This document shows, piece by piece, positions 25,341 to 34,242 of a stretch of 38,008 nucleotides of DNA. The notes under the pieces were generated by a model, which made no database searches, had not been told where the DNA came from, and saw only the letters and a list, made by a program, of their open reading frames with translations. The number at the start of each line of letters is the position of its first letter. The first letter of the stretch is position 1. This stretch comes from CALBZH01 sp964538515 (GTDB lineage: Bacteria > Desulfobacterota > Syntrophobacteria > Syntrophobacterales > Syntrophobacteraceae), in contig CAZIEW010000057.1 in assembly GCA_964538515.1 (NCBI GenBank), positions 1-38,008 of the forward strand, in the 5' to 3' direction. Made by a program: the position numbers and the translations under genes.

Positions 25341-26156
25341 ATGGAGAGGACAGACGAATCGCTGATGGAGAACCGACGTCTCAAGGAACTGCTCGAACAG
25401 ATCCAACGTCAGGAAGTCAGTATCGACGAGGCCTTGAACCGCCTGAGGCGGCTCCCCTACGAAAACCTGGGATTCGCGCGGGTCGACCATCACCGCTCCC
25501 TGCGAACCGGTGTGCCGGAGGTCATCTTCTGCCAGCGCAAGACGATTGAGCAAGTTCAGGCAATCGTGCGTGAGCTGGCCGAAGCCCACACCAACGTGAT
25601 GGCCACCTGGGCCGGTCCGGAGCTTTTCGAGGCCATCAAAGAAATAGCGCCTCGGTGCGACTATCACGCACTCGCCCGCGTGGTTGTGATCAACCCGAAG
25701 CCCGTTGAGAAAACCGGCAAGGTTCTCGTTGTGAGTGCCGGCACGTCCGATCTGTCCGTAGCCGAGGAAGCAGCCGTAACCGCGGAGATTCTCGGAAGCG
25801 ATGTCCAACGCATTTACGACGTGGGTGTGGCGGGCATTCATCGTCTGCTCGACGTCACCGACGATCTTTTTTCCGCAAACGTTATCGTGGTGGTCGCAGG
25901 AATGGAGGGTGCCTTGGCGAGCGTGGTGGGGGGCTTGGCACCTTGTCCGGTGATCGGCGTTCCCACGAGTGTCGGCTATGGGGCAAGCTTCGGCGGGGTC
26001 GCGGCACTGCTGAGCATGCTGAACAGCTGTGCCTCAGGGGTCTCCGTCGTCAATATTGACAATGGTTTTGGAGCGGGGTACCAAGCCGCCCTGATCAACC
26101 GGATTGCGACGCGGGGCAGAGCGAGCCTGAGCCATGATCAAGAGGCGTCGCCATGA
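25341..26156 (+). CDS. larB: Pyridinium-3,5-biscarboxylic acid mononucleotide synthase
   Basis: LarB carboxylates and hydrolyses nicotinic acid adenine dinucleotide to start nickel-pincer nucleotide synthesis. The 271-residue length is normal. The N-terminal part has LGFARVDHHRSLRTGVPEV, typical of the family. The C-terminal PurE-like domain shows VVSAGTSDLSVAEEAAVTAE, YDVGVAGIHRL, VVVAGMEGALASVVGGL and GVPTSVGYGASFGGVAALL. The start could be ATG at 25341 or at 25365; neither has an ideal ribosome-binding site. It closes the plus-strand run and its last 19 bases overlap the 3' end of the opposite ATPase gene. Confidence 0.95.
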   Translation: MERTDESLMENRRLKELLEQIQRQEVSIDEALNRLRRLPYENLGFARVDHHRSLRTGVPEVIFCQRKTIEQVQAIVRELAEAHTNVMATWAGPELFEAIKEIAPRCDYHALARVVVINPKPVEKTGKVLVVSAGTSDLSVAEEAAVTAEILGSDVQRIYDVGVAGIHRLLDVTDDLFSANVIVVVAGMEGALASVVGGLAPCPVIGVPTSVGYGASFGGVAALLSMLNSCASGVSVVNIDNGFGAGYQAALINRIATRGRASLSHDQEASP

Positions 26157-27439
26157 GCAGCAGCGTCTTCTCCCGTCGCGAGGCGGTTCGGGCGTCTTGT
26201 CCCGGCTCCGTCCAGCCGGGGGAGGTCTCGCGGACCGTAGACCCAAAAGACGTCAGACCCAGACCCGCCGGGCAACCGCTCGATCCTTGGGGGATCGGCC
26301 GTTTGCGAAGGGATCACGCTTCCGCTGCGGCTCGTCGTCCGACGCGGTCGGTTTGTAGGTGACTGGCTTTTATCAAGGGATGACTGTCCCGAACGCCCGA
26401 CTCCAGCTGCTGCGCCGGGGGCTCCGCCGCCCGAGGAGGACGAATCATACCCCGTCGTCTGACTCGTGTTGAGGCTGGAGACGCCTTCGGCGTTCTTGGA
26501 CTTATCGACAACGGGTCGTCCGTCTCGAAAAAAAGTCAGACCTAACGTGACCAGCCACAACGCCGCCATCAGGACAACCGCTACCCCGACAGAGCTTCGC
26601 TGAGCTCGCTTGGCGGGATCGGCCTCGATGCTGAGCAGCCCTGCGACAACGTCCTTGACGGTTGTCGCCCCCACTGGATTCTCTTCCCGTTGCCAGCCGA
26701 CCTCCAAGGCCCGTTCACAGAACAAATTCAGATGCCTCGGGTTTCCATTGCAGTGCTCCACAATCTGCTTGAGGGCCGTCTGCGTAAAGGGGAGCTTCTT
26801 GATCCCGCCGACGACGGACACCCTGAACCGGACGTATTCCATACTTTCCTCCCGACTCAAGGGCGCAATCGTCGCTTGATGGAGGGTCTTCTGCCTCAGC
26901 TGCGTAAGACGCCCCAGCTTCAGGATACTGGTCAGCTCAGGCTCTCGGCCGGCAAGAACCACTTGCATGAGCTTCCGACCATCCTTTTCAAGATTCTGAA
27001 ATTGTTGAATATAGGCAAGCGTCTTCACGGGCATCTTCTGCACATCGTCGATCATGAGCACGACGTTATGCCCTTTGTCAAATTCCTGTTGAAGGGCTTG
27101 ATAAAGACGATGGCCAAGATCGATGAGACCGGGGGAAGCGGGCAGCTCAACACCGAGGGTCGTATAAATGGCTTCCAGGAGTCCTCGGTAAGACAGATCG
27201 GAATTCGCGATTGAGACAATGCGAACCCTTTCGGGATCAAGGCGGTCGATCACCGAGTGCAAGACCGTCGTCTTTCCGAGACCCGAGCGACCCGACAGCC
27301 ACATCAAACCGACCCTGGATTCAATCCAGGTCAGAAGCTGCCACTGGGCCTTCTGGTGTGTCGCACTGGGGTAAAAAACACCGGGATCGGGCGAGGAATC
27401 GAACGGCGTTCTCTGTAATCCGTAATGGCTCAGATACAT
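26138..27439 (-). CDS. ExeA/GspA-like AAA ATPase with one membrane segment
   Basis: A 433-residue protein starting MYLSHYGLQRTPFDSSPDP, the classic N-terminus of ExeA/GspA-type ATPases. Walker A is GRSGLGKTTVL and Walker B is VVLMIDDVQKM. GNPRHLNLFCERAL is the sensor-2 region of the AAA-22 family. A membrane segment (GVAVVLMAALWLVTLGLTFF) follows near residue 300, then a Ser/Gly/Pro-rich low-complexity tail of about 110 residues that would lie in the periplasm. ExeA normally pairs with ExeB for secretin assembly, and no partner is seen here. I chose ATG at 27439 because GGAGGGTGGA precedes it. The open frame continues 40 codons upstream without family resemblance. Confidence 0.85.
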   Translation of the reverse strand: MYLSHYGLQRTPFDSSPDPGVFYPSATHQKAQWQLLTWIESRVGLMWLSGRSGLGKTTVLHSVIDRLDPERVRIVSIANSDLSYRGLLEAIYTTLGVELPASPGLIDLGHRLYQALQQEFDKGHNVVLMIDDVQKMPVKTLAYIQQFQNLEKDGRKLMQVVLAGREPELTSILKLGRLTQLRQKTLHQATIAPLSREESMEYVRFRVSVVGGIKKLPFTQTALKQIVEHCNGNPRHLNLFCERALEVGWQREENPVGATTVKDVVAGLLSIEADPAKRAQRSSVGVAVVLMAALWLVTLGLTFFRDGRPVVDKSKNAEGVSSLNTSQTTGYDSSSSGGGAPGAAAGVGRSGQSSLDKSQSPTNRPRRTTSRSGSVIPSQTADPPRIERLPGGSGSDVFWVYGPRDLPRLDGAGTRRPNRLATGEDAAAHGDAS

Positions 27440-27611
27440 TCCACCCTCCGATGCTGCACCGGTCCAGATCCCCACAATCCGATCGGTGCCCTCATGACCC
27501 AGCCGACTCTTGCTAAGATTAGCGTTGCCTGCCCCAAAGAAATCTGCCAAGTGAGGCAATCATCAGCAATATATCATATCTTACACGCATCAATGCAGCC
27601 ACGCCACAGAT

Positions 27612-28646
27612 TTATGCTCGAGCGGCCCCTGAGGCCCGCTTCTCGTGCAGATCAAAGAGCCAGGCAATCCGAGCGACCGACATGTGCTGGAATGCCGAGC
27701 AATCCGAATCGCGCCGAACCGCATCATAAAGGGCTCCGTACAAATCCGGTATGTTATCCGGATTCTGGCAGGATAGAAAAAAGTCGATCGTAGCCCGCAG
27801 CCCCTGGGTCACGATGGTATCCCTTTCAAAATGCGCGGCCATGGCGGCCATATCCATGTCGTCGCTCAGCAGAACGCCGTTGAACCCAAGGCGATCGCGC
27901 AGCCATTCTCGGTTGACCACTTCCGACAGCGTGGCCGGCCACTTGGGATCCACAAACGGGTACAAAGCGTGGGAGGTCATGACGCCTTCGACGCCGGATT
28001 CGATGGCAGCGCGAAACGGAAACAGATCCCGCTCCATGGCGGTCCCACTCTCCCACTCGATCACCGGGGCGAAATGATGCGGGTCGGATCGGGCTTGCCC
28101 CAAGCCGGGAAAGTGCTTGGCCGTTGCAGAGACCCCGACTTCTTGGAGGGCCTTGATCCAAATGCATCCCAACAAGGCCGCTCGTTCAGGGTTGTCGCCA
28201 AGGGAGCGTGCCGTCATAAAATGGTCTCGAGCACCGGCCGGCAGAACATCCAAAACGGGAGCCAGGTTCATCTGAATCCCCAGCGCACGCAGCTCTTCTC
28301 CGGCAACGCTCGCCCAATGGCGAACCGCATCCTCTCCCCCGGCAGCCAAGTCATTCGCCGAAGGCAAGCGGGGCCAGGGATCGGTCAACCGCTGAACCGG
28401 GCCACCCTCCTGGTCGATCGAAACCAGAAGAGAACGGCCCAGAGTCTCTCTGGCGTATGCTTGAGCCGAATCCAGGAGGTCCCTCAGCTGCGCCGGACTT
28501 GCAATATTCCGCCGGAACAGAACGATTCCCCCGATCCGATAGTCCCGGATGAGCCCGCGCAGCTCCTCGTCCAACGTTTGACCGCGAAACCCGACCAGCA
28601 GGTGGACCCCCACATCGTCGGCGGCGACACTGTCACGCATAGTCAT
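27612..28646 (-). CDS. nagZ: Beta-N-acetylhexosaminidase (GH3), muropeptide recycling
   Basis: NagZ removes N-acetylglucosamine from anhydro-muropeptides in the cytosol during peptidoglycan recycling. The 344-residue GH3 protein shows SIDQEGGPVQRL (76-87), LAPVLDV near 129, KHFPGLG (177-183) followed by Asp188 and His190 of the flexible catalytic Asp-His loop, and SDDMDMAAMA with the nucleophile aspartate at about 262. No signal peptide is seen, as expected. AAAAGG lies before two close starts; ATG at 28640 is spaced better than the one at 28646. It is the last gene of the minus-strand operon, 30 bases after the permease stop. Confidence 0.92.
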   Translation of the reverse strand: MTMRDSVAADDVGVHLLVGFRGQTLDEELRGLIRDYRIGGIVLFRRNIASPAQLRDLLDSAQAYARETLGRSLLVSIDQEGGPVQRLTDPWPRLPSANDLAAGGEDAVRHWASVAGEELRALGIQMNLAPVLDVLPAGARDHFMTARSLGDNPERAALLGCIWIKALQEVGVSATAKHFPGLGQARSDPHHFAPVIEWESGTAMERDLFPFRAAIESGVEGVMTSHALYPFVDPKWPATLSEVVNREWLRDRLGFNGVLLSDDMDMAAMAAHFERDTIVTQGLRATIDFFLSCQNPDNIPDLYGALYDAVRRDSDCSAFQHMSVARIAWLFDLHEKRASGAARA

Positions 28647-28676
28647 CCTTTTACCTGAATGTGGCCATCCGGACCT

Positions 28677-29843
28677 CTAGCCCACATGTCCCAGGGCCTC
28701 GGCAATGCGGATCCGAACGGCACGCCAAGCCGGCAAACCCGCAGCGACAACTCCTATGGCAAGGCTCACCCCCAAGCCCAACGCCATCGTCTTCCACTGC
28801 ACATGAAAGACGGGAAGGAGGGGCCCCACTTGTTTGGAAAACGCATCGGCCGCGGGAACCGAAAGACCGAGCCCCAAGATACCGCCCAGCAGAGCAATCG
28901 CCATGGATTCGCCCAGAATCAATGCGACCACGAACTCTGGTCCAAATCCGAGCGTCTTGAGGGTCGCATACTCAGGCTGTCGCTCACGAGCCGTCATGGC
29001 CATGGTATTGGCAAGAACAATCAGGATCACCCCGATCACGACGAAGGACACCACGCGAACCGCCACCACAATAGCCTCCGTCATGGCCACAAAGCCCATT
29101 TGAAACGCCTTTTCCGTCTCGGTAAGCGTTTCGGCAAGCGAGCTCCTGAAGAGGGCGTCAATTGCGCCGGAAACGGCTCCGGCGTTGTTCGAGTTTGCGA
29201 TCTGGACGATGTACCATCCCACCCGTCCACTTTCGGAAGGCAGCACTTTCTTGACCACCTCATCGAGATAGTCCCACCGAAAGAAGAACTGCGTCTCGTC
29301 AGTGGACTTCGTCGCCCCATCATAAACCCCGACCAGGACGAAGCGCCATTCGCCCGGATAGATGTTGCCGGTCAACGTGATCGTATCCCCGATCTTCCAC
29401 CGGTACTTCTCCACCAGCTTTCTTCCAACGATGCAACCATTCCTCTGGGTCCAGAACGCCTTCACTTGCCTTTCGGATAGGCGGAATTCCGGAAAGAGGT
29501 CGAAGAAGCTCGAGGGGCCCACCGCCATCCTAGGGAAAAAGTGCTTCTCATCGATGTAAATGCCACCAAACCAATTCGCGTACGCCACGTGGGTCACTTC
29601 CGGAACGCTCAGGATTCGCTGCCGGTAGCTGAGAGGCAGCGTAAAAATGAGTGAAACGGCATTGCGGGAAACCAGGCGGTTGGGGGATGCGGCTGCGACA
29701 CCCGCGTACCAAGCCTCCACCGTCGTCCGGAGGAGACAAAACGCCAGAATGGCCACCGCCATTCCCGTCACGGTGAGGAAGGTGCGCAACCCCTGCCGAA
29801 GGACATTGCGCAGGATCAGTTTCAGCAGCGCCATCCAGAACAC
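28677..29843 (-). CDS. MacB/FtsX-type ABC transporter permease
   Basis: The 388-residue inner-membrane protein has the MacB topology: one N-terminal membrane segment (FLTVTGMAVAILAFCLL, about 17-33), a periplasmic domain of about 200 residues, then three segments near 258-285 (FVVIGVILIVLANTMAM), 305-330 (VALILGESMAIALLGGILG) and 355-378. ARERQPEYATLKTLGFG is the FtsX-domain coupling motif. MacB-type transporters act as mechanotransmission machines that move substrates from the periplasm rather than across the inner membrane. The ATPase is separate (18 bases upstream), and with the adaptor it forms a three-part system. Confidence 0.9.
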   Translation of the reverse strand: MFWMALLKLILRNVLRQGLRTFLTVTGMAVAILAFCLLRTTVEAWYAGVAAASPNRLVSRNAVSLIFTLPLSYRQRILSVPEVTHVAYANWFGGIYIDEKHFFPRMAVGPSSFFDLFPEFRLSERQVKAFWTQRNGCIVGRKLVEKYRWKIGDTITLTGNIYPGEWRFVLVGVYDGATKSTDETQFFFRWDYLDEVVKKVLPSESGRVGWYIVQIANSNNAGAVSGAIDALFRSSLAETLTETEKAFQMGFVAMTEAIVVAVRVVSFVVIGVILIVLANTMAMTARERQPEYATLKTLGFGPEFVVALILGESMAIALLGGILGLGLSVPAADAFSKQVGPLLPVFHVQWKTMALGLGVSLAIGVVAAGLPAWRAVRIRIAEALGHVG

Positions 29844-29861
29844 CCTTTGAGAGGCGAGAAG

Positions 29862-30572
29862 TCAGTCCGGACGATTATTCAGAACGCCTTTGTCCAGATG
29901 ATAGACCGTTCCTGCCTTGTCCGCGGCACGCGGATCGTGCGTCACCATGATGATGGTCTTTCCGAAATCCCGATTGAGCTGCTGAAGCAGATCGAGGACT
30001 TCTTCACCCGACTTTTTGTCCAGATCGCCCGTCGGCTCGTCCGCCATGATCAAGAGCGGATCGCTCACGATGGCGCGAGCGATGGCGACCCTCTGCTGCT
30101 GGCCGCCGGACAGCTCCTTCGGATAATGATGGACGCGTTCGACAAGCCCCACCAGATCAAGGGCAAGGAGGGCGTGCTCGCGTCTCTGGCGACGGTTCAG
30201 CTTCTGCAAGAGCAGCGGTAGCTCAACGTTCTCGAGGGCGGTCAAGACCGGCATCAAATTGTAAAATTGGAAAATGAAACCCACGTGGTCCGCTCGCCAG
30301 CGCGCCAGCTCGGCATCCGTCAGTCGCGTGATGTCAGTCCCTCCGACAACGAGACTCCCGTCGTCCGGTCCATCGATGCCTGCAATGAGGTTCAACAGGG
30401 TCGTCTTCCCCGACCCGGAGGGCCCCATCAGGGCGACAAAGCTTCCTGCTTCGATCGTGAGGTTGATGCCCTGCAGGACCGGCACCTCCTGCACTCCGCG
30501 ACGATACGACTTGAAAAGGCCTTTGATCAATACAATGGGCCGAGCGCTCCGCTGCGAATCGTCGTCTGCCAC
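29862..30572 (-). CDS. ABC transporter ATPase of the MacB/LolD type
   Basis: A 236-residue stand-alone nucleotide-binding protein. Walker A is GPSGSGKTTLLNLIAG, the Q-loop is in GFIFQFYNLMPVLTALENVE, the signature is ELSGGQQQRVAIARAI, Walker B is LLIMADEPTGDLD, and the switch His is in MVTHDPRAA. FQFYNLMPVLTALENV and DLDKKSGEEVL are hallmarks of the MacB/LolD/FtsE group. It starts three bases after the adaptor stop and ends 18 bases before the permease, so subunits are made together. LolD itself would go with LolC/E in lipoprotein release, but the adaptor gene favours a MacAB-like exporter. Confidence 0.95.
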   Translation of the reverse strand: MADDDSQRSARPIVLIKGLFKSYRRGVQEVPVLQGINLTIEAGSFVALMGPSGSGKTTLLNLIAGIDGPDDGSLVVGGTDITRLTDAELARWRADHVGFIFQFYNLMPVLTALENVELPLLLQKLNRRQRREHALLALDLVGLVERVHHYPKELSGGQQQRVAIARAIVSDPLLIMADEPTGDLDKKSGEEVLDLLQQLNRDFGKTIIMVTHDPRAADKAGTVYHLDKGVLNNRPD

Positions 30573-30575
30573 GCC

Positions 30576-31799
30576 CTACTCCGCAATCTGGAATCGAGCG
30601 CCGTCTTGCAGGTCTGGCGAGGGCTTCTTGACGACCTTGCCGCCCTCTTTCCAGGGAGGCCCCAAGACAACGAAATCCCCTCGTGTGACCACGCTTGTCA
30701 ACGGAACCCAACGCAGCCGCTCTCCTTCGAGCGCAAACACGCCTTTCACCCCTTCCCGCTCGGCCAGCGCATCGACATGAACGGCGAGAAAAGGCAGCTT
30801 CTCTCCTTCTGCCAACGGTCGGGACAGAAACGCCACCCGCGCGCTCATCTCAGGAAGCACGCGCGGATCCATCCGATCGAACTGCACCTTCACCAGGATG
30901 GTCCCGCGGGTTCGATCCGCCGTGGGAACGATCGTCGCCGCCTTTCCGGAAAGCCTCGTGTCCGGCAAGGCATCCAGTTGGATTTCGGCCGGCTGTCCTT
31001 CCCGGACTTTGTGGAGAAACGCTTCGGAGACATCGGTTTGCACCTCGAGGGAGGATAGGTCCGCCATGGTCACCACGGCCGCCCGAGCGTTCACGGCCGA
31101 GCCGAAAGGAGCCACCACCTCGCCTTCATCCGCATTCTTGGTAAGGACCACCCCGTCGAATGGAGCTCGGATTTCCGTGTAGTCCAACAGAACCGAAGCA
31201 CGTTTGAGACCAGCTTCCAAAGCTCGAATATTGGCTCTGGCCGCAGCCACGGCAGCACCCGCACGGTGGTCCTGATCCCGGGCATTCTCGTATTCCGCCT
31301 TGGCAACCACACGCTCTCGCCACAGGGCTTCGAGCCGCCGATGCTGCCGCGATGCCGCCCTCAAATCGGCAGTGGCCCGGGCCAGCTCCGCTTTCGCCGC
31401 CGCAAGCTGACCCTCGATCTGAGACCTCTCGGCCTCCAGGTCGTCGTTTTCCAGCCGGGCAAGCAGTTCTCCAGCCTTCACTCGACTGCCTTCCTTGACT
31501 CCAAGGTAGACCAGCCGGCCTGTTCCCTTTGAGGAGACAGCGGCTTTCCTTTGCGCAACAACGTAGCCACTGGCATTGAATTCGGTCACGACCTGGGAGG
31601 GATAGACCAGCGCCACCGAAACCGCCTGCACTGACACAGCGCCCAGCAAAGCCCCGCTCATGATCAGCCAATAGCCAACTCCCCCAATCCCGAAAGCCGC
31701 CAATATCGGAGCCGCCGCCCTGCGGATTCCGCTTCTCGCGGGCGTCGTTCGCTCTCTCCCCGGAATTTGAAGCCTGGATACCTTTTCCGGATCCATCAT
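30576..31799 (-). CDS. HlyD/MacA-type periplasmic adaptor protein
   Basis: A membrane-fusion protein of about 407 residues. A membrane anchor (FGIGGVGYWLIMSGALLGAV) lies near residues 30-55. The lipoyl halves follow (VVTEFNASGYVVAQRKAAVS and RAPFDGVVLTKNADEGEVV), flanking a long coiled-coil hairpin (about 115-210, rich in Ala, Glu and Arg). A beta-barrel domain (VQTDVSEAFLHKVREGQPA) comes next. This is the usual adaptor layout of tripartite exporters. I chose ATG at 31799 (31796 also works), since GGAG is next to it; ATG 31829 would abut the pbpC stop. It joins the ATPase gene at three bases. Confidence 0.92.
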   Translation of the reverse strand: MMDPEKVSRLQIPGRERTTPARSGIRRAAAPILAAFGIGGVGYWLIMSGALLGAVSVQAVSVALVYPSQVVTEFNASGYVVAQRKAAVSSKGTGRLVYLGVKEGSRVKAGELLARLENDDLEAERSQIEGQLAAAKAELARATADLRAASRQHRRLEALWRERVVAKAEYENARDQDHRAGAAVAAARANIRALEAGLKRASVLLDYTEIRAPFDGVVLTKNADEGEVVAPFGSAVNARAAVVTMADLSSLEVQTDVSEAFLHKVREGQPAEIQLDALPDTRLSGKAATIVPTADRTRGTILVKVQFDRMDPRVLPEMSARVAFLSRPLAEGEKLPFLAVHVDALAEREGVKGVFALEGERLRWVPLTSVVTRGDFVVLGPPWKEGGKVVKKPSPDLQDGARFQIAE

Positions 31800-31830
31800 G
31801 TGCTCCGACCAATCTCCGCCTGAATCCAAC

Positions 31831-34242
31831 TCATCGGACCTCGAAGGGTGTCAGGACCGTTTCCACCGGATCCACTGCGCCCAGAATCCATACACGGGCC
31901 TGGACGGTATGTGCTCCTCGCGTCAAGGGCCACACATAGCCATAAGCTCCCTCTCCGGTTTGTCCAACAGCCGCACCATCCACCAACCACTCGGTCGCGG
32001 CGACGGCCAAGGACCTCGGCAAGCGGAAAGTGAAGGCCTCAAGGGCGTCCGGAATATGTGGATCCATGGCCAGTCGCAGCCCGGCCGTCGGTTGCAGCAG
32101 GGCGACCTTGCAGGAGGTTGTATGCCCCGAGCCGGACTCTCGGATTCGAGCGTCCACCGCGTACATCCAGTTGGAGTAATTCTCCCCCGTCACTGCAGAA
32201 CGAGCACGTCGCATGGGACCGGATTCCGTTGATACAGACCTGCTGCCGGCATTGTGGAGGGTGCAGACCTGGACTGGAGCGGTATTCGGCATGAACCATT
32301 CATCCAGTCTTGGGCATCGGGGGCCTGCGATGAGTCCCGTTACGCGACAGACGGCATGGGACTCGAGGCCGGCGCTCAAACGGAGGGGCCTCGGCTCAAC
32401 GAGCTTGTTGATCTCGGCAAAAATGCTCCGGAGAACCAGTCCCGGACCCGTTGTCCCCGTAACCGAGCGGGTGGGGCGCCGGTCCAGATTCCCCATCCAG
32501 ACCCCAACGGTATGGGTGGCGGAGAACCCCACCGCCCAGGCATCGCGGTGATCGGAAGATGTCCCCGTTTTCACCGCTGTCTGAACGGGGAAGCTCAGTA
32601 CATGGCCGGCCCCAAACTCGAGTCGCCTCGCTTCCGGATCGGAAAGGATATTACCAATGAGCGAGGCAATGTCCTCCCCGAAGACCCTTCGGCCCCCCCG
32701 CGTGGCGCCGGTATCCGGACCGAGCAGCGTCCGAAAAGGAAGCGCCTCACCGCCGCGAGCCAGAACCGCATAGGCCCCCACCAGCTCGAGTAGGCTCACC
32801 TCACCATCCCCCAGTGCCAAGCCCTCCCCGTAGAACTCGGCCGGTCGATCCAGACTGCGAATCCCCAGCAGATGCAGCCGATCGAGAAACCGGCTTGTGC
32901 CCGTGTACCGGATGGCCCGCAGAGCTGGAATGTTTAGTGAATTGCCAAGCGCTTCCCGGAGGCGAAGACGGCCGTAATGAACGCCACTGTAATTGCGGAA
33001 GGCGTGAAGCCCATCTCTTACCGGCTCGGCCAACGGAGAATCCTCAATGCACGTCGCGGCGGTCCACCCCATCTCCATGGCAAGACCGTAGAGAAACGGC
33101 TTGAGGGTTGAGCCCGGTTGGCGCCGCACCGTGACGGCATCGATCCATCCTCCAGGCTTTTCCGCGCTCAAGCCACCACCGTTCACCCAGGCAAGAATGT
33201 CGCCCGTGTGATGGTCCACAACCAGCACCGCTCCATCGTGCACTTCCTCGGAGGCCAGGTCTTTAAGTCTCCTGCTGAGGATCTCCTGGGCAAGAGCCTG
33301 CAGAGAGCTGTCCAAGGTCGAGATCAGCTTCCCGTCCACCAGTCCTCGGGCGCCGGCCGGAGAGTGCAGGAGGTATTGGACGAAGTGGCCAGCATCCCTT
33401 TTCCATTCAAGGGTGTTGAGTCGAAGTGGCTCTTCCATGGCCTGGGCAATCTGGCTGATTTCGATGTCTCCCGTTTCAGCCAGCCGCCGCGCCAATGAGC
33501 GAGATGCCCTGTCCACCAACGATGAATGGCGAGAGAGGTCCATGCCGCTGGGGGCGCGTACGAGGATGGTCAGCGCCAGCATTTCCCGAAGATTCAGCGT
33601 ATCGGGATCTCTTCCGAAGTAAAGCCGCGACGCCTGAAGGACACCTCGGCGCTGGCGAGCATAGGGGACTTGATTGAGATAGAATTCAAGGATCGCCGAT
33701 TTGGAGAACCGTTTCTCCAGGACCATGGCTTCGAAGCCTTCCAGCCAGCGGGACCAGATGGTACGGGGGCGAGGGTGGAGCATGCGGACCACCTGCTCGG
33801 TGATGGTGCTGGCTCCTCGGACCGCCCTGCGGGCCGCGATATTCTGGGCCAAAGCGTGCAGCCTGGCAAACCAATCCACTCCTGCATGGGCAAAAAACCG
33901 TCTGTCTTCCGACTCCACAAAGGCACGCTGAAAGATGGGCGGGATCTCATGGAGCGGCAGCGTGTCGTGCAGATTCCACGCATTCTGGTAGGTCACGGTG
34001 AGGGGGACCCCTTGACGATCCCAAACCTGTACCCGGCGAACCCCCTCTCGCCCGACATCAAGCGACAGTGGAAGCGAGCGCAAACTTCCATGCGTTGCCC
34101 ACGCGAGGGCAACGACAGCCATGCAAAGCACCAGCACCGCCACTCTCACCGCAAGCGGCAACGCTGCGCCGCACCCGGCTTCATCGTGGTGCAAGCGATC
34201 ATGCAGGATCTCATGCTGACGAGCATCCATTTCAGGCACCAA
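31831..34242 (-). CDS. pbpC: Penicillin-binding protein 1C
   Basis: An 803-residue bifunctional peptidoglycan synthase. A membrane anchor lies near residues 30-50. The GT51 glycosyltransferase domain shows AFVESEDRRFFAHAGVDW and GASTITEQVVRML, which polymerise lipid II. The transpeptidase domain shows QPGSTLKPFLYGLA (catalytic Ser and Lys), NSLNIPA (SxN) and KTGTSSDHRDAW (KTG). The roughly 100-residue C-terminal domain (GLRLAMDPHIPDALEAF, LAVAATEWLVDG) is the PBP1C-specific beta domain. The start is taken as TTG at 34242; ATG at 34230 is an alternative and neither has a clear ribosome-binding site. It heads the operon of adaptor, ATPase, permease and nagZ. Confidence 0.94.
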   Translation of the reverse strand: MVPEMDARQHEILHDRLHHDEAGCGAALPLAVRVAVLVLCMAVVALAWATHGSLRSLPLSLDVGREGVRRVQVWDRQGVPLTVTYQNAWNLHDTLPLHEIPPIFQRAFVESEDRRFFAHAGVDWFARLHALAQNIAARRAVRGASTITEQVVRMLHPRPRTIWSRWLEGFEAMVLEKRFSKSAILEFYLNQVPYARQRRGVLQASRLYFGRDPDTLNLREMLALTILVRAPSGMDLSRHSSLVDRASRSLARRLAETGDIEISQIAQAMEEPLRLNTLEWKRDAGHFVQYLLHSPAGARGLVDGKLISTLDSSLQALAQEILSRRLKDLASEEVHDGAVLVVDHHTGDILAWVNGGGLSAEKPGGWIDAVTVRRQPGSTLKPFLYGLAMEMGWTAATCIEDSPLAEPVRDGLHAFRNYSGVHYGRLRLREALGNSLNIPALRAIRYTGTSRFLDRLHLLGIRSLDRPAEFYGEGLALGDGEVSLLELVGAYAVLARGGEALPFRTLLGPDTGATRGGRRVFGEDIASLIGNILSDPEARRLEFGAGHVLSFPVQTAVKTGTSSDHRDAWAVGFSATHTVGVWMGNLDRRPTRSVTGTTGPGLVLRSIFAEINKLVEPRPLRLSAGLESHAVCRVTGLIAGPRCPRLDEWFMPNTAPVQVCTLHNAGSRSVSTESGPMRRARSAVTGENYSNWMYAVDARIRESGSGHTTSCKVALLQPTAGLRLAMDPHIPDALEAFTFRLPRSLAVAATEWLVDGAAVGQTGEGAYGYVWPLTRGAHTVQARVWILGAVDPVETVLTPFEVR

